DNA from: a bacterium
GTDB lineage: Bacteria; Zixibacteria; MSB-5A5; GN15; FEB-12
Direction: 5' to 3'
Length of the DNA stretch: 64,000 nt
Assembly: GCA_016708025.1 (NCBI GenBank)
Contig: JADJGQ010000002.1
Location: 62,001-126,000, forward strand
Positions 23,402 to 31,939 of the stretch are shown here, in pieces. The notes beneath the pieces are model-generated. The model was not told the DNA's origin. It made no database searches and worked only from the letters and a program-made list of their open reading frames with translations. Position 1 is the first letter of the stretch. The number at the start of each line of letters is the position of its first letter. A program made the translations under genes and the position numbers.

Positions 23402-23833
23402 ATGGGGCAGTTTGAACCGCGGCGGCCCGATTTCGAGGCGGCGGTCCGTGACCTGAACAGCCGGATGCCGTTTTCGACATTCCTGGGGATCGAGCTCGAC
23501 CGGATTGAGCCGGGGCGAGTGCTCGGGCGAATGCCGCGACGTCTTGATCTGATGCAGCAACATGGCGCGTTGCATGCCGGCGCGGTGATTGGATTGGTCG
23601 ATCAGATGGCCGGGCTGGCGGCGTACAGCCTGATGTCCCCCGGTCAGGAGATCCTCTCGGTCAACTTCTCGGTGCAGTTGCTCAGACCGGCCGATGCCGA
23701 CCCGATCTTTGCCGAGGGGTGGGTAATCAAGCCGGGGGAGAGGCTCAGTTTTACCGGGGGGAGAGTATACGGGATGCAGGGTGGGGTGGAGCGCGAATTT
23801 GCGAACGTCTTGATTACTATGGCGATACGGTAG
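23402..23833 (+). CDS. PaaI-type hotdog-fold thioesterase
   Basis: 143 residues, with AGGAG before ATG. A single hotdog domain. The block LMQQHGALHAGAVIGLVDQMAGLAAY carries the central helix with Gly and Asp in the positions of the acyl-CoA thioesterase active site (HGGAxxxLxD-like). The family hydrolyses small acyl- or aryl-CoA esters; the substrate here is unknown. It is divergent from the kinase operon, with only 58 bases between them. Confidence 0.8.
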   Translation: MGQFEPRRPDFEAAVRDLNSRMPFSTFLGIELDRIEPGRVLGRMPRRLDLMQQHGALHAGAVIGLVDQMAGLAAYSLMSPGQEILSVNFSVQLLRPADADPIFAEGWVIKPGERLSFTGGRVYGMQGGVEREFANVLITMAIR

Positions 23834-23868
23834 CGGGGGAGAGGGCCGAGAGACTCGGTTCAGATTCC

Positions 23869-23911
23869 CTTCTCCCCTGGGGAGAAGGTGGCACGAAGTG
23901 CCGGATGAGGG
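23869..23911. repeat. Dispersed palindromic repeat (CTTCTCCCC type)
   Basis: CTTCTCCCC and GGGGAGAAG are separated by one base, followed by GGCAC-GAA-GTGCC and GGATGAGGGG. This combination is a widespread REP-like intergenic repeat in many bacteria. Confidence 0.65.
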
Positions 23912-23978
23912 GAAATTGTGCGAAATATTGAGGGCGCAAGGGAGCCAAACTATCCTCATGGCGGGGTGGGAAGTTGGC

Positions 23979-24006
23979 TTGACAGGGAGGTCAAAACCTA
24001 TATACT
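23979..24006 (+). promoter_or_regulatory. Promoter of tRNA-Glu
   Basis: TTGACA (23979-23984), a 16-bp spacer and TATACT (24001-24006). The tRNA begins 26 bases later. Confidence 0.82.
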
Positions 24007-24032
24007 ACGGGTCTCCAAAAGCTTCGTTCGAT

Positions 24033-24105
24033 GACCCCATCGTCTAGTGGCCTAGGACACTGCCCTTTCACGGCGGTAACACGGGTTCGACTCCCGTTGG
24101 GGTCA
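24033..24105 (+). tRNA. tRNA-Glu (anticodon TTC)
   Basis: A 73-base cloverleaf. The acceptor stem GACCCCA pairs fully with TGGGGTC, with discriminator A. The anticodon stem is CTGCC/GGCGG with loop CTTTCAC (anticodon TTC at 24067-24069), and the T-loop reads GGTTCGACTCC. The CCA end is not encoded. No second tRNA follows. Confidence 0.97.
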
Positions 24106-24136
24106 AAGATTTCTGCTCTGTCACAGGAGGCTGCCG

Positions 24137-24571
24137 ATGAAATGGATCACCCGCTCACATGTTCATGTCGACCGCGTCGCCTGTCCCTGGCTCATCACCC
24201 GATTTATCGACTCTGAAGCAGAGTTCCTGTTCGTCCCCAAAAGCAAAGTACTTGAGCGGGCCGAGTCCGAGGGTGCTATTCCGTTTGACGCGCCGGGCGC
24301 TAAACTGCACCATCGCGACGACCTTTGCACGTTCGATGTCATTATCAAGGATTACGAACTAACCGACAAGGCGCTGCTGCGCATGGCCAAGATCATCAAT
24401 GCGGCGGATACAGATCGACTTGAAGCTGATCCGCTGGCCGCGGGTTTTGAGGCTATCGCGGTCGGGTATAGTGTGCGGTTTCCCGATGACAACGAGAACA
24501 TCGCGCGGCAGTTTGAAGTATATGATGCGATGTATGCCTGGTGTCGGTTGGAGGTGGCGAAAAAGGGGTGA
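24137..24571 (+). CDS. ChrB C-terminal-domain protein
   Basis: 144 residues, with a strong AGGAGG before ATG. It consists of a single domain matching the C-terminal half of ChrB (chromate resistance exported-protein family). Key blocks are WITRSHVHVDRVACPWLITRFID, FDAPGAKLHHRDDLCTFD and MAKIINAADTDR. In chromate operons ChrB senses or assists ChrA, but no chrA is seen nearby, and stand-alone copies of this domain are common with no proven role. It lies 31 bases after tRNA-Glu with no terminator between, so it may be expressed from the tRNA promoter. Confidence 0.85.
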   Translation: MKWITRSHVHVDRVACPWLITRFIDSEAEFLFVPKSKVLERAESEGAIPFDAPGAKLHHRDDLCTFDVIIKDYELTDKALLRMAKIINAADTDRLEADPLAAGFEAIAVGYSVRFPDDNENIARQFEVYDAMYAWCRLEVAKKG

Positions 24572-24659
24572 GGGTTGGCGGGGGAAAGGCTATTGAACAA
24601 CATCTCTCCCGCTACCTCAAGCGATTGACAAACGGTTGTATCAGGGTAGCTTTGCAGTA

Positions 24660-26669
24660 ATGAACCCACGAAACTCCATTCTTCGGTTTGTACCGATCCT
24701 CATGCTGGCGCTGCTTGTATTTGGACGGTTTCTCCCAGCCAGATTCTGGTCGATAAATCACTTAAGCTATCTGCCGAATGAATGGAGCTATTTCGCCATT
24801 TCCGTGTTTTTTGCCGCTTGCGTAATACTTTTTCTCCCAACAGATCGTCTAACTAAGGATTTGAATTCCTCGAAAGGAATTCTGCGGGGAAACTGGTGGG
24901 GGATACTCTCAATTGTTCTGCTTTTTGGTGGCATGGCGTACCTTTTTCCAGCGCGCACTTTCTTTATGGGCGATGGGTATCAGCTTCTAGCGCACTTTTC
25001 GGACAACGCTGCTCCTCCGCTGAAATGGACGGAACCGGGAAGCATACTAATCGTTAGAGCGGTGCAGTCTATCTTGGGTGCCCAGGATTATGACTCCGCA
25101 CTTCTCACTTTTCGTATACTCTCTTTCCTTTGCGGCATCATATTCATCGCCAATAGCGTTCTGATGGCAAGGGCAATCAGCGCCACAAAGAGCATCCAAT
25201 GGATGACGGGAATCACGTTGCTTTCGACTGGCGCTGTAGTACTCTTCTTTGGTTATGTCGAATTCTATCCATTGACGTGGGCAGCAGCAAGTACAGTACT
25301 TCATCTCTCCATCAGGACACTGAGATTCAAACTGTCTATACTATGGTCCCTCCTCGTTTATGTAATTGCCTTATTCCTTCATTTACAATTGCTGGCTCTG
25401 ATATTTGGTCAACTATTTTTGCTCGGGTACAGTATTTTTGGAGTAAAGTGGAGTGATCATTTCGAGCGACGCCGGCAAATCTATCTGGCTGTTATCGCGG
25501 TTGGTGCAGTTATTGTGTCTGCAGTGCTCCAGCAGCGGTTACAGTTCGCGCTGGTATTCCTTCCCTTCCTCTCCGGGCGGTCAGGCTCTCCGGACTATGC
25601 AGTCTTCTCTTCTCAGCACATTCTTGATATAGTCAATTTGGTGGTATTGGTATTCCCTGGAATTCTGGCGCTCTTGGCGTTTCCCCGTCGGAAAGTGATA
25701 GACATGTCCGAAAGGGCCACCATGCAGTTTCTCTTGATGACGGCGATAGGTATGTCGCTGTTTCTGCTACTGATTGATCCGACCTTTGGCATCGCGATTG
25801 ATTGGGATCTGATGTCTATTACGCTTCTGCCACTGGTGATGTTAGTCCTACTTACCAGGGACTTCGGGGCCGTTGAAGACTGGCCAAAGAAAGCCATACT
25901 AATCGGACTTACGGCCGCGACTGCGTTGATACTGTTCGCAGCCGTTCTGGCCATCCCCTCGGCCGGTGAGCGTCGATTCACCGCACTACTGGAGTATTAC
26001 GGAAAGAAGAGCCGGAGCGGCTGGGCGATACTTACTGACTACTATGAGCGTGGTGGTGATTCTGTGAAACAGAAGGCGGCTCATCAAGCTTTCTTCAATG
26101 CGTTTCCCGAGGATTTGCAGTTGTGGCAAGCGCGGGGTGCAATCTCCAATGGCAATTACCAATCCGCAGCTCGTTTGGCAGACTCGCTGTTGGCTATCGA
26201 TCCGTTGCGCGCTGAGTTTCATCAGGTAGCCGCTGAGGCTTATGGTAAGCTTAGAAACCTGGAGCGTTCGTCTGAACATTACGGGAATGCAATCGTTCTA
26301 CGTCCATATGATGCGAGGCTCAGATCAGACTATGGGCTGATCCTGCTCGATGCAGGCAGATACGATGAGGCCCTCGCTGAACTTGAAAAGGCATGGAAAC
26401 AAGACAAGTCGCTGTTTGCCGCAGGCGAAGGGATAGCTTTGGCGTACATACGCAAGGGGGATTACGGCTCAGCGGAGAAGACAGCAGAGCAACTGATACA
26501 CGAGGGAGACATACCGGGCGCTCATCTTATACAGATGGTCATCTGTCTGAATCAAGGTGATGTGGAACAGTCGCGATTTCACTTCAAACAGTACGAGTTG
26601 CTGGGAATGGAAAGGTCGGACTACGCGAATATTCTGGAATACTACGGGCAGTACTGGCCGGAGAAATGA
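24660..26669 (+). CDS. Multi-spanning membrane protein with C-terminal TPR repeats
   Basis: About 669 residues from ATG at 24660; an upstream TTG would add eight. Roughly ten to eleven membrane helices fill the first 440 residues, with a conserved-looking loop MGDGYQLLAHFSDNAAPPL early on. That is an arrangement seen in membrane glycosyltransferase-like proteins, although no catalytic signature is certain. The last 200 residues are TPR repeats (ARLRSDYGLILLDAGRYDEALAELEKA). A TTGACA lies at 24625, but no ribosome site precedes the ATG. Function unknown. Confidence 0.75.
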   Translation: MNPRNSILRFVPILMLALLVFGRFLPARFWSINHLSYLPNEWSYFAISVFFAACVILFLPTDRLTKDLNSSKGILRGNWWGILSIVLLFGGMAYLFPARTFFMGDGYQLLAHFSDNAAPPLKWTEPGSILIVRAVQSILGAQDYDSALLTFRILSFLCGIIFIANSVLMARAISATKSIQWMTGITLLSTGAVVLFFGYVEFYPLTWAAASTVLHLSIRTLRFKLSILWSLLVYVIALFLHLQLLALIFGQLFLLGYSIFGVKWSDHFERRRQIYLAVIAVGAVIVSAVLQQRLQFALVFLPFLSGRSGSPDYAVFSSQHILDIVNLVVLVFPGILALLAFPRRKVIDMSERATMQFLLMTAIGMSLFLLLIDPTFGIAIDWDLMSITLLPLVMLVLLTRDFGAVEDWPKKAILIGLTAATALILFAAVLAIPSAGERRFTALLEYYGKKSRSGWAILTDYYERGGDSVKQKAAHQAFFNAFPEDLQLWQARGAISNGNYQSAARLADSLLAIDPLRAEFHQVAAEAYGKLRNLERSSEHYGNAIVLRPYDARLRSDYGLILLDAGRYDEALAELEKAWKQDKSLFAAGEGIALAYIRKGDYGSAEKTAEQLIHEGDIPGAHLIQMVICLNQGDVEQSRFHFKQYELLGMERSDYANILEYYGQYWPEK

Positions 26670-26701
26670 TGAGCAAGACTTGGTCGTAAGTTTGCAGTCG
26701 T

Positions 26702-26733
26702 CACCCTTCGACTTCGCTCAGGGCGACAAGCCT
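26702..26733. repeat. Dispersed repeat (CCCTTCGACTTCGCTCAGGG)
   Basis: The imperfect palindrome CCCTTCGACTTCGCTCAGGG followed by CGACAAGC is a widespread intergenic repeat in bacterial genomes. It lies just past the TPR membrane protein gene. Confidence 0.6.
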
Positions 26734-26755
26734 GCACTGCACCAAGGATATCTCC

Positions 26756-27340
26756 CTACCCCTCTATCTCCTCCACCACCTTCTTCAGTCTTTTGTCCGG
26801 GATGAACCAGAGTATCGCCACCGAGACAAAGAGCGCATCGGAAACCCACTGCTCAAACGGGGCCGCGGCAATCGCCGCCAGATAACATCCGATCGAGATC
26901 TTCCCTTTCAGATCAGTCCCGAATGATTCCGCCAGTTTCGAATCTTTCCCGTGCTGGCAAACGATCGACCATTGCAGAATCGTGTAGGCGATCGCCGCAA
27001 AGAGCAGAATGACGCCGTAGAAAATTGTTGGCCAGACCGCGCCATGGTTTTCGCCGAGCCATCCGGTGGCAAACGGCACCAGCGACAACCAAAACAGCAG
27101 ATGCAGATTGCTCCACATCACGCGGGCCGTCACCCGCTTGGTCGCTTTCAAGAGATGGTGGTGGTTGTTCCAGTAGATCCCGATGTAAGTGAAACTGAGG
27201 ATATAGGTCAAAAAGGTCGGCAGGATCGGACGGAGTGCGGCGAGCGAGTCGCCGTGCGGGACTTTCAGTTCCAGCACCATGATGGTGATGATGATGGCGA
27301 GCACGCCATCGGAGAATGCTTCGAGTCTTCCAGCGGTCAT
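26756..27340 (-). CDS. TMEM175-family (DUF1211) membrane protein
   Basis: 194 residues, with six predicted helices. The first helix starts with the family signature RLEAFSDGVLAIIITIMVLEL (RxxxFSD), which lines the pore in TMEM175 potassium channels. Conserved YWNNHHHLL and WSNLHLLFWLSLVPF blocks also fit. Bacterial members form tetramers with weakly K+-selective leak activity. It stands alone, divergent from the peroxiredoxin gene. Confidence 0.9.
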   Translation of the reverse strand: MTAGRLEAFSDGVLAIIITIMVLELKVPHGDSLAALRPILPTFLTYILSFTYIGIYWNNHHHLLKATKRVTARVMWSNLHLLFWLSLVPFATGWLGENHGAVWPTIFYGVILLFAAIAYTILQWSIVCQHGKDSKLAESFGTDLKGKISIGCYLAAIAAAPFEQWVSDALFVSVAILWFIPDKRLKKVVEEIEG

Positions 27341-27445
27341 CGGTTCCTCATTTGTTGCAGGGACAATGAAAAGCTGGACGGCGGGAAAATCAATCCTTTA
27401 AATTGGAGTGACCGGGCCCACGATTAACCTTTGGAGTGCACTGCT

Positions 27446-28027
27446 ATGGCTCGTTCGGATGATCTCTACTCGCTTCCGGAAAACCTGCCGGTGCCGGTCG
27501 ATGATGGCGCGTGTGACCATCTGGCCGGGATGCCGCTCCCCTCGATCCCTCTGCCGGCAACCGATGGTACATTGGTCGATCTGACAAAACTGAGTGGGCG
27601 CAGTGTCGTCTTCATCTACCCACGTACCGGCCTGCCGGATGTTGATTCGCCTCCCGGATGGGACCAGATCGCCGGACTCCGAGGCTGCACACCGCAAGCC
27701 TGCCGCTACCGTGACAGCTACGAGCTGTTTCTTGCGCTTGGGGTGAGGCTGTTTGGATTAAGCAGTCAGGAGAGCAGTTATCAGCAGGAGATGGTGTCGC
27801 GGCTGCATCTGCCATTTCTCGTGTTGAGTGATGCCGAATTGAAATTCGCTCATGCACTCAATTTGCCAACCGTGACGATCGATGGGTTGACGGTCATCAA
27901 ACGGATCTCGCTGGTGATTGAAGAGTCGGTAATTCGGAAAGTCTTCTATCCGGTCTTTCCGCCGGACCAAAGCGCAGAGCATGTGTTGGAATGGCTTCGC
28001 GCCAACCAGACGAAACAGCGGACTTAA
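27446..28027 (+). CDS. Peroxiredoxin-like protein
   Basis: 193 residues from ATG at 27446, with GGAG nine bases upstream. A thioredoxin-fold protein of the redoxin/AhpC-TSA family. The motif region reads VVFIYPRTG, then GLRGCTPQACRYRDSYE. GCTPQAC resembles the peroxidatic site of bacterioferritin-comigratory peroxiredoxins, where the first Cys reacts with peroxide and the second resolves it. An insertion (LPDVDSPPGWDQIA) separates the Thr/Gly stretch from the Cys pair. SSQESSYQQEMVSRLHLPFLVLSDAE follows as in Prx. Peroxide detoxification is likely. Confidence 0.85.
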   Translation: MARSDDLYSLPENLPVPVDDGACDHLAGMPLPSIPLPATDGTLVDLTKLSGRSVVFIYPRTGLPDVDSPPGWDQIAGLRGCTPQACRYRDSYELFLALGVRLFGLSSQESSYQQEMVSRLHLPFLVLSDAELKFAHALNLPTVTIDGLTVIKRISLVIEESVIRKVFYPVFPPDQSAEHVLEWLRANQTKQRT

Positions 28028-29365
28028 TCAGGCAATGCCACTGGATGGCGGCACAAGCGGCGGAGGAGTGACCGGAGGAGGGTCGTTGGGCAGCGGTCGG
28101 TCGGTACCATCGAGATTGAGTGGTCGACGGCAATGTTTGATACCCAGGATGATTGCGCCGGCGCCGATCACGCTGACCAGGATATAAATCACCAGCCCGA
28201 CATACGGCAACGCAAACATCGCATAGACAAGGATCAAGCCAAGGAACAGCGCCGATTTGCTGAGCGGCTGCGAGCCCTGTTTTACGCGCCCGATGATCAG
28301 GTAGCCGATCACGAGAGCGGCGACGATCTTGCCGGAGTAGAAGATGATCGCCCCGGTGATCGACAGGAAACTGGTGATCGGGACCATCAGGAGAGAGAAG
28401 ATCAGGATCAACGCGCCAAACGGTGCGGCATCGGTATTGATCACCACCATTCCGGCGATCATGGTGGCGAGGGCGAAGATCAAGACGATCACGCAGAGCA
28501 GCAACATCACGATCCCAAGTAGACCGGCCGCAACGGCGACTGAAAAGCGATTATGAAGTTGCGAGAAGGATTCTTCGGCGTACGGACGGAACAGCCGCAC
28601 GACGATAATGCCGAAAAGGAATGCGGCAAAGATCGACGAGATCCGCAAGACCAGCGAAGTATAGCGGTCTTCGTCTTCTTCCTTTTTCTCTTCATCTTCG
28701 GACGGTAAGAGCCAACTGGTGCCGCCGGAGATAGTCACGCCTTTGGCGGAATCGATCACGGCTTCGTTTTTGGAAGTGTATGTCAGTTTGCCGATGATAA
28801 CTGCGGGGGGGACGATAGTGATCTCGTCGGCATTCAGGGTAACATCGCCGGCGATCACGCCGGAGATCTCGATACGCCGGGCTTCCGCTTTCAGGTTCCC
28901 TTTGATGGCGCCATCGATCATGACATTTGCGCCAAAGATATTGAGGTCCCGTTCGATCACCGCTCCCTGGGCAACACTGACCTCGCTGCCGAACAACAAG
29001 GCAGACCGTCCGACATACCCGCTCACTTCGATCTCTTCGGCGAAAATGCGGAGAGTCCCGCCGACCTTTCCGGAGTGATCGATCTTGCGGCCGAAATAAT
29101 TCGCGGACTGGGTGACCTCACCCTGTTGCGAAGCGATATAAGCAAAGCAGGCGAGATCGCCATTGATCAGTCCCTGCAGTTGGAAGCGATTTGACCAGAC
29201 ATACAGGTCATCATCGATCGTCTCGAGATTGGTGACCATGTAGCTGTTGGTCTTTTTGAAGGTGGAGGCGACCGATAGATCGGCGCAGAGCACTAGCGCG
29301 AAAATGGCCGCGCTGAGCAGCCAGAGGACCGTGGTATGGCGATTATGTGTCTTCAGGTTTTTCAT
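28028..29365 (-). CDS. Bactofilin-like beta-helix fused to a membrane domain
   Basis: 445 residues. There is a signal-like N-terminal helix, then about 190 residues of short Gly/Ile/Val repeats (VGGTLRIFAEEIEVSGYVGRSALLFGSEV, INGDLACFAY) that look like a polymer-forming beta-helix. A charged linker (EDEEKKEEDED) follows, then about six membrane helices and a proline-rich end. Since a signal peptide precedes the helix, the beta-helix is probably outside the cytoplasm, unlike classical cytosolic bactofilins. Function unknown; an envelope-stabilising role is a guess. Confidence 0.75.
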   Translation of the reverse strand: MKNLKTHNRHTTVLWLLSAAIFALVLCADLSVASTFKKTNSYMVTNLETIDDDLYVWSNRFQLQGLINGDLACFAYIASQQGEVTQSANYFGRKIDHSGKVGGTLRIFAEEIEVSGYVGRSALLFGSEVSVAQGAVIERDLNIFGANVMIDGAIKGNLKAEARRIEISGVIAGDVTLNADEITIVPPAVIIGKLTYTSKNEAVIDSAKGVTISGGTSWLLPSEDEEKKEEDEDRYTSLVLRISSIFAAFLFGIIVVRLFRPYAEESFSQLHNRFSVAVAAGLLGIVMLLLCVIVLIFALATMIAGMVVINTDAAPFGALILIFSLLMVPITSFLSITGAIIFYSGKIVAALVIGYLIIGRVKQGSQPLSKSALFLGLILVYAMFALPYVGLVIYILVSVIGAGAIILGIKHCRRPLNLDGTDRPLPNDPPPVTPPPLVPPSSGIA

Positions 29366-29500
29366 ATGCTCCGCTAGTGTTCTCTACGACTGGAGCCAAC
29401 ACAAGTTGCCACACCGTTCGGAAAAACGCAAACTAAAAGGTTGTCCGGAACATGCCACGGGATATATTGTTACGCCACCAAACGTATATCAAGAGGGACC

Positions 29501-30070
29501 ATGGACCAACCGCTCGTCATCGGGATTGTCATGCTGATGTCATTTGGCATCGCCGGTCTGCTCTTTGGGCTCATCTGGCGCAACCCTCCTTTCCGCATTC
29601 CCGGATGGCTCAGTCTGGTCGCTGCAATAGTGACACTCACCGGAATCTGGCTGGTTGTCGCACAGATTGATCGTCTCGAACAATACGTACATCTGCGCGG
29701 TTGGACATCGGTGCCTGGAGTGATTGTCGATTCACGAGTAGTCGGTGAGCGAGCGTACCGTCCGGAGATCCTCTACGAGTATCAAGTCGATACGATTGTT
29801 TATCGCGACAGCACCAGTCTTGACCCACCCGGATTTGGCGGACGAAACTCGAAGCGCGACGCCGCCGAAGGGGTGGCCTCGGAGTATCCGGTCGGCAAGC
29901 AGGTGTTGATACACTACGACCCGTCAAACCCGGCGGATTCGCGACTGAAGATCACTCCCCCCTGGTCGGTCTATGGGAAGACCGGATTCGGCGGATTCCT
30001 CTTTGGGGCTGGGCTTTTTCTACTGGCGTTGTTTATCGCCCAGCGGCGGCGTAGCCGAGCGACCCGCTAA
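29501..30070 (+). CDS. DUF3592 membrane protein
   Basis: 189 residues from ATG at 29501, with AGAGGGA ahead. Two N-terminal membrane helices, a soluble domain with WTSVPGVIVDSRV and YEYQVDTIVYRDS, and a last helix. The domain layout (W-x-x-x-x-G-x-V, then a beta-strand Y-x-Y-x-V and YPVGKQVLIHYDPSNP) is that of DUF3592. Its end overlaps the convergent cstA gene by four bases. Function unknown. Confidence 0.75.
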   Translation: MDQPLVIGIVMLMSFGIAGLLFGLIWRNPPFRIPGWLSLVAAIVTLTGIWLVVAQIDRLEQYVHLRGWTSVPGVIVDSRVVGERAYRPEILYEYQVDTIVYRDSTSLDPPGFGGRNSKRDAAEGVASEYPVGKQVLIHYDPSNPADSRLKITPPWSVYGKTGFGGFLFGAGLFLLALFIAQRRRSRATR

Positions 30071-31770
30071 TTGGCCGACCGCGTCATTTCCGGCTCAAGA
30101 AATCCAGACTCGTCCCGTTTTCCCCGCTTTGCCTCTAATATCCCTTTCACCACCAGATAAACGGCCAGCAGGATCAGCGAAAGCGAGGCAATACCGTTGA
30201 TGATCATGACCGAGGTTATCTGCTCCGAACTGAAATTGTTCCAGGTCAGTTTTCCCAGCGCCCAGAGGGTGATGGTCAGCACAAAAAGCATTGGGAGCAA
30301 GGTGAAGGCGATCCGTCGACGCGCCTTGTACAGCCAGATAGAAATCGCCAGCAGGGTCAGGGCGGCGAGCAATTGATTTGAGGCGCCGAAAAGCGTCCAG
30401 AAGCCGCGCCAGCCGGCATCAAGCGAACTGGCCACAAAATAGACGGGGACTGCTACGGTGATAAGGGTGGCACTTATCGCACCCAGTTTCCCCGGCCAGT
30501 GGAAGATCTCCTGAATGATGTATCGTCCCAGCCGGGTGCAGACATCAAGCGTATCAAAGACAAACGTCGAAAAGGCCATTGCGCCAAAGGTAATAGCGAA
30601 CGGCAGATTCTCTTCGCCGATGATCAGGGTGAGGAATTTCCCTATGCCATTGCCGTAGATCGTAGCGGGGCTGAGCCCGGTGATATCGCCGGATGCAACG
30701 ATCATGATCGTGACGAGCGAAATGAAAGCAACAAATCCTTCTGCCAGCATGGCGCCATAGCCAACCGGTTTGATATGCGACTCTTTGTCGATCTGCTTGC
30801 AGGTGGTACCGGAACAGACCAGACCATGGAAACCGGAGCAGGCGCCGCACGCGATCGTGACGAAAAGAAACGGGAAGAGCGTGCCGGTGGCGCCGCCGAT
30901 ATCAAATGACCTGAATGCAGACTGCTTGATCTCATAGCCGCCGAAGAATATCCCGATCACTCCAAGTCCCAGCGCCAGGAAAAGAATAAACCCGCCCAGA
31001 TAGCCACGCGGCTGAAGGAGCGCCCAGACCGGGACAACCGAGGCAACCGCGCAATAGGCGAGAATCAACAGCCCCCAGGTTTGAAGGTCGAATGTCAGGA
31101 GGGTTGAAAGCGAGGTTCCCAGCCAGACCACACCCAATGTTGCCGGGACAAAAATCATGGTCAGCAACCAGAGTGGCGGCTTCAAAAATCTCTGAACCAG
31201 CCCCATCACCATCGAAAGCAGCAGATACATAATGCTGGCCGAGGCGACCGCGCCTCCGGGGTTGAAATCAACTGCGACTCCCTGCAGTTCATCCGGAGCA
31301 GTGACAAAACTTGCCGAGGTCATGGCGGTGAAAGCGACTGTGACATAGATCAGGGTGATCCAGATGAAGATCATGATTGCGATACCGGCGCGCGGCCCCA
31401 TCAGATTGCGTGTGATATCAGCGATCGAGGTTCCCCCGTGACGGACTGATGCGGCCAGCGACGAGAAGTCATGCACCGCGCCGATCAGAACAACTCCGAG
31501 TCCGATCCAGAGCAAACAGGGGAGCCAGCCGAACGACTGGCAGGCGAGAATCGGGCCGGCAATTGGCCCCGCGGCGGCAATCGCCGAAAAGTGCTGTGGG
31601 AAGAGATAGACCATGCGGGTCGGGACATAATCGACTCCGTCGTTGCGCTTGTGAGCCGGGGTGACTCGCCGGTCATCCAGACAGACCTGCCGGGCGACCC
31701 ATCCGCCGTAAAGGCGGTAGGCGACCATCAGAAGCGCCAGAAAGGCAATCGCAAGGAGCGCGAGGGACAT
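30067..31770 (-). CDS. cstA: Carbon starvation protein CstA (peptide/pyruvate transporter)
   Basis: 567 residues from ATG at 31770, with GGAG five bases upstream. Many membrane helices and the CstA blocks PTRMVYLFPQHFSAIAAAGPIAGPI, GAVHDFSSLAASVRHGG, SGFHGLVCSGTTCKQI and FAITFGAMAFSTFVFDTLDVCTRLGRYI. CstA proteins take up peptides or pyruvate under carbon limitation. The gene is monocistronic here, convergent with the DUF3592 gene and divergent from the diguanylate cyclase gene. No CRP-like site is obvious just upstream. Confidence 0.93.
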   Translation of the reverse strand: MSLALLAIAFLALLMVAYRLYGGWVARQVCLDDRRVTPAHKRNDGVDYVPTRMVYLFPQHFSAIAAAGPIAGPILACQSFGWLPCLLWIGLGVVLIGAVHDFSSLAASVRHGGTSIADITRNLMGPRAGIAIMIFIWITLIYVTVAFTAMTSASFVTAPDELQGVAVDFNPGGAVASASIMYLLLSMVMGLVQRFLKPPLWLLTMIFVPATLGVVWLGTSLSTLLTFDLQTWGLLILAYCAVASVVPVWALLQPRGYLGGFILFLALGLGVIGIFFGGYEIKQSAFRSFDIGGATGTLFPFLFVTIACGACSGFHGLVCSGTTCKQIDKESHIKPVGYGAMLAEGFVAFISLVTIMIVASGDITGLSPATIYGNGIGKFLTLIIGEENLPFAITFGAMAFSTFVFDTLDVCTRLGRYIIQEIFHWPGKLGAISATLITVAVPVYFVASSLDAGWRGFWTLFGASNQLLAALTLLAISIWLYKARRRIAFTLLPMLFVLTITLWALGKLTWNNFSSEQITSVMIINGIASLSLILLAVYLVVKGILEAKRGKRDESGFLEPEMTRSAN

Positions 31771-31939
31771 ATCAACTCCGCGTAACGGGCCACGGTCCTT
31801 TTGCCTAACAATAAACAGCACAGTGGATTGAGGCAAGCGAGGTTTTGCCGATACTACTCTTGTGATGCTATTTCACCAAGTCGCGTAAACCAGCCCCGGT
31901 TCGCGCCGATATTGTTACGGTAGCGCAGGATACAGGCGA

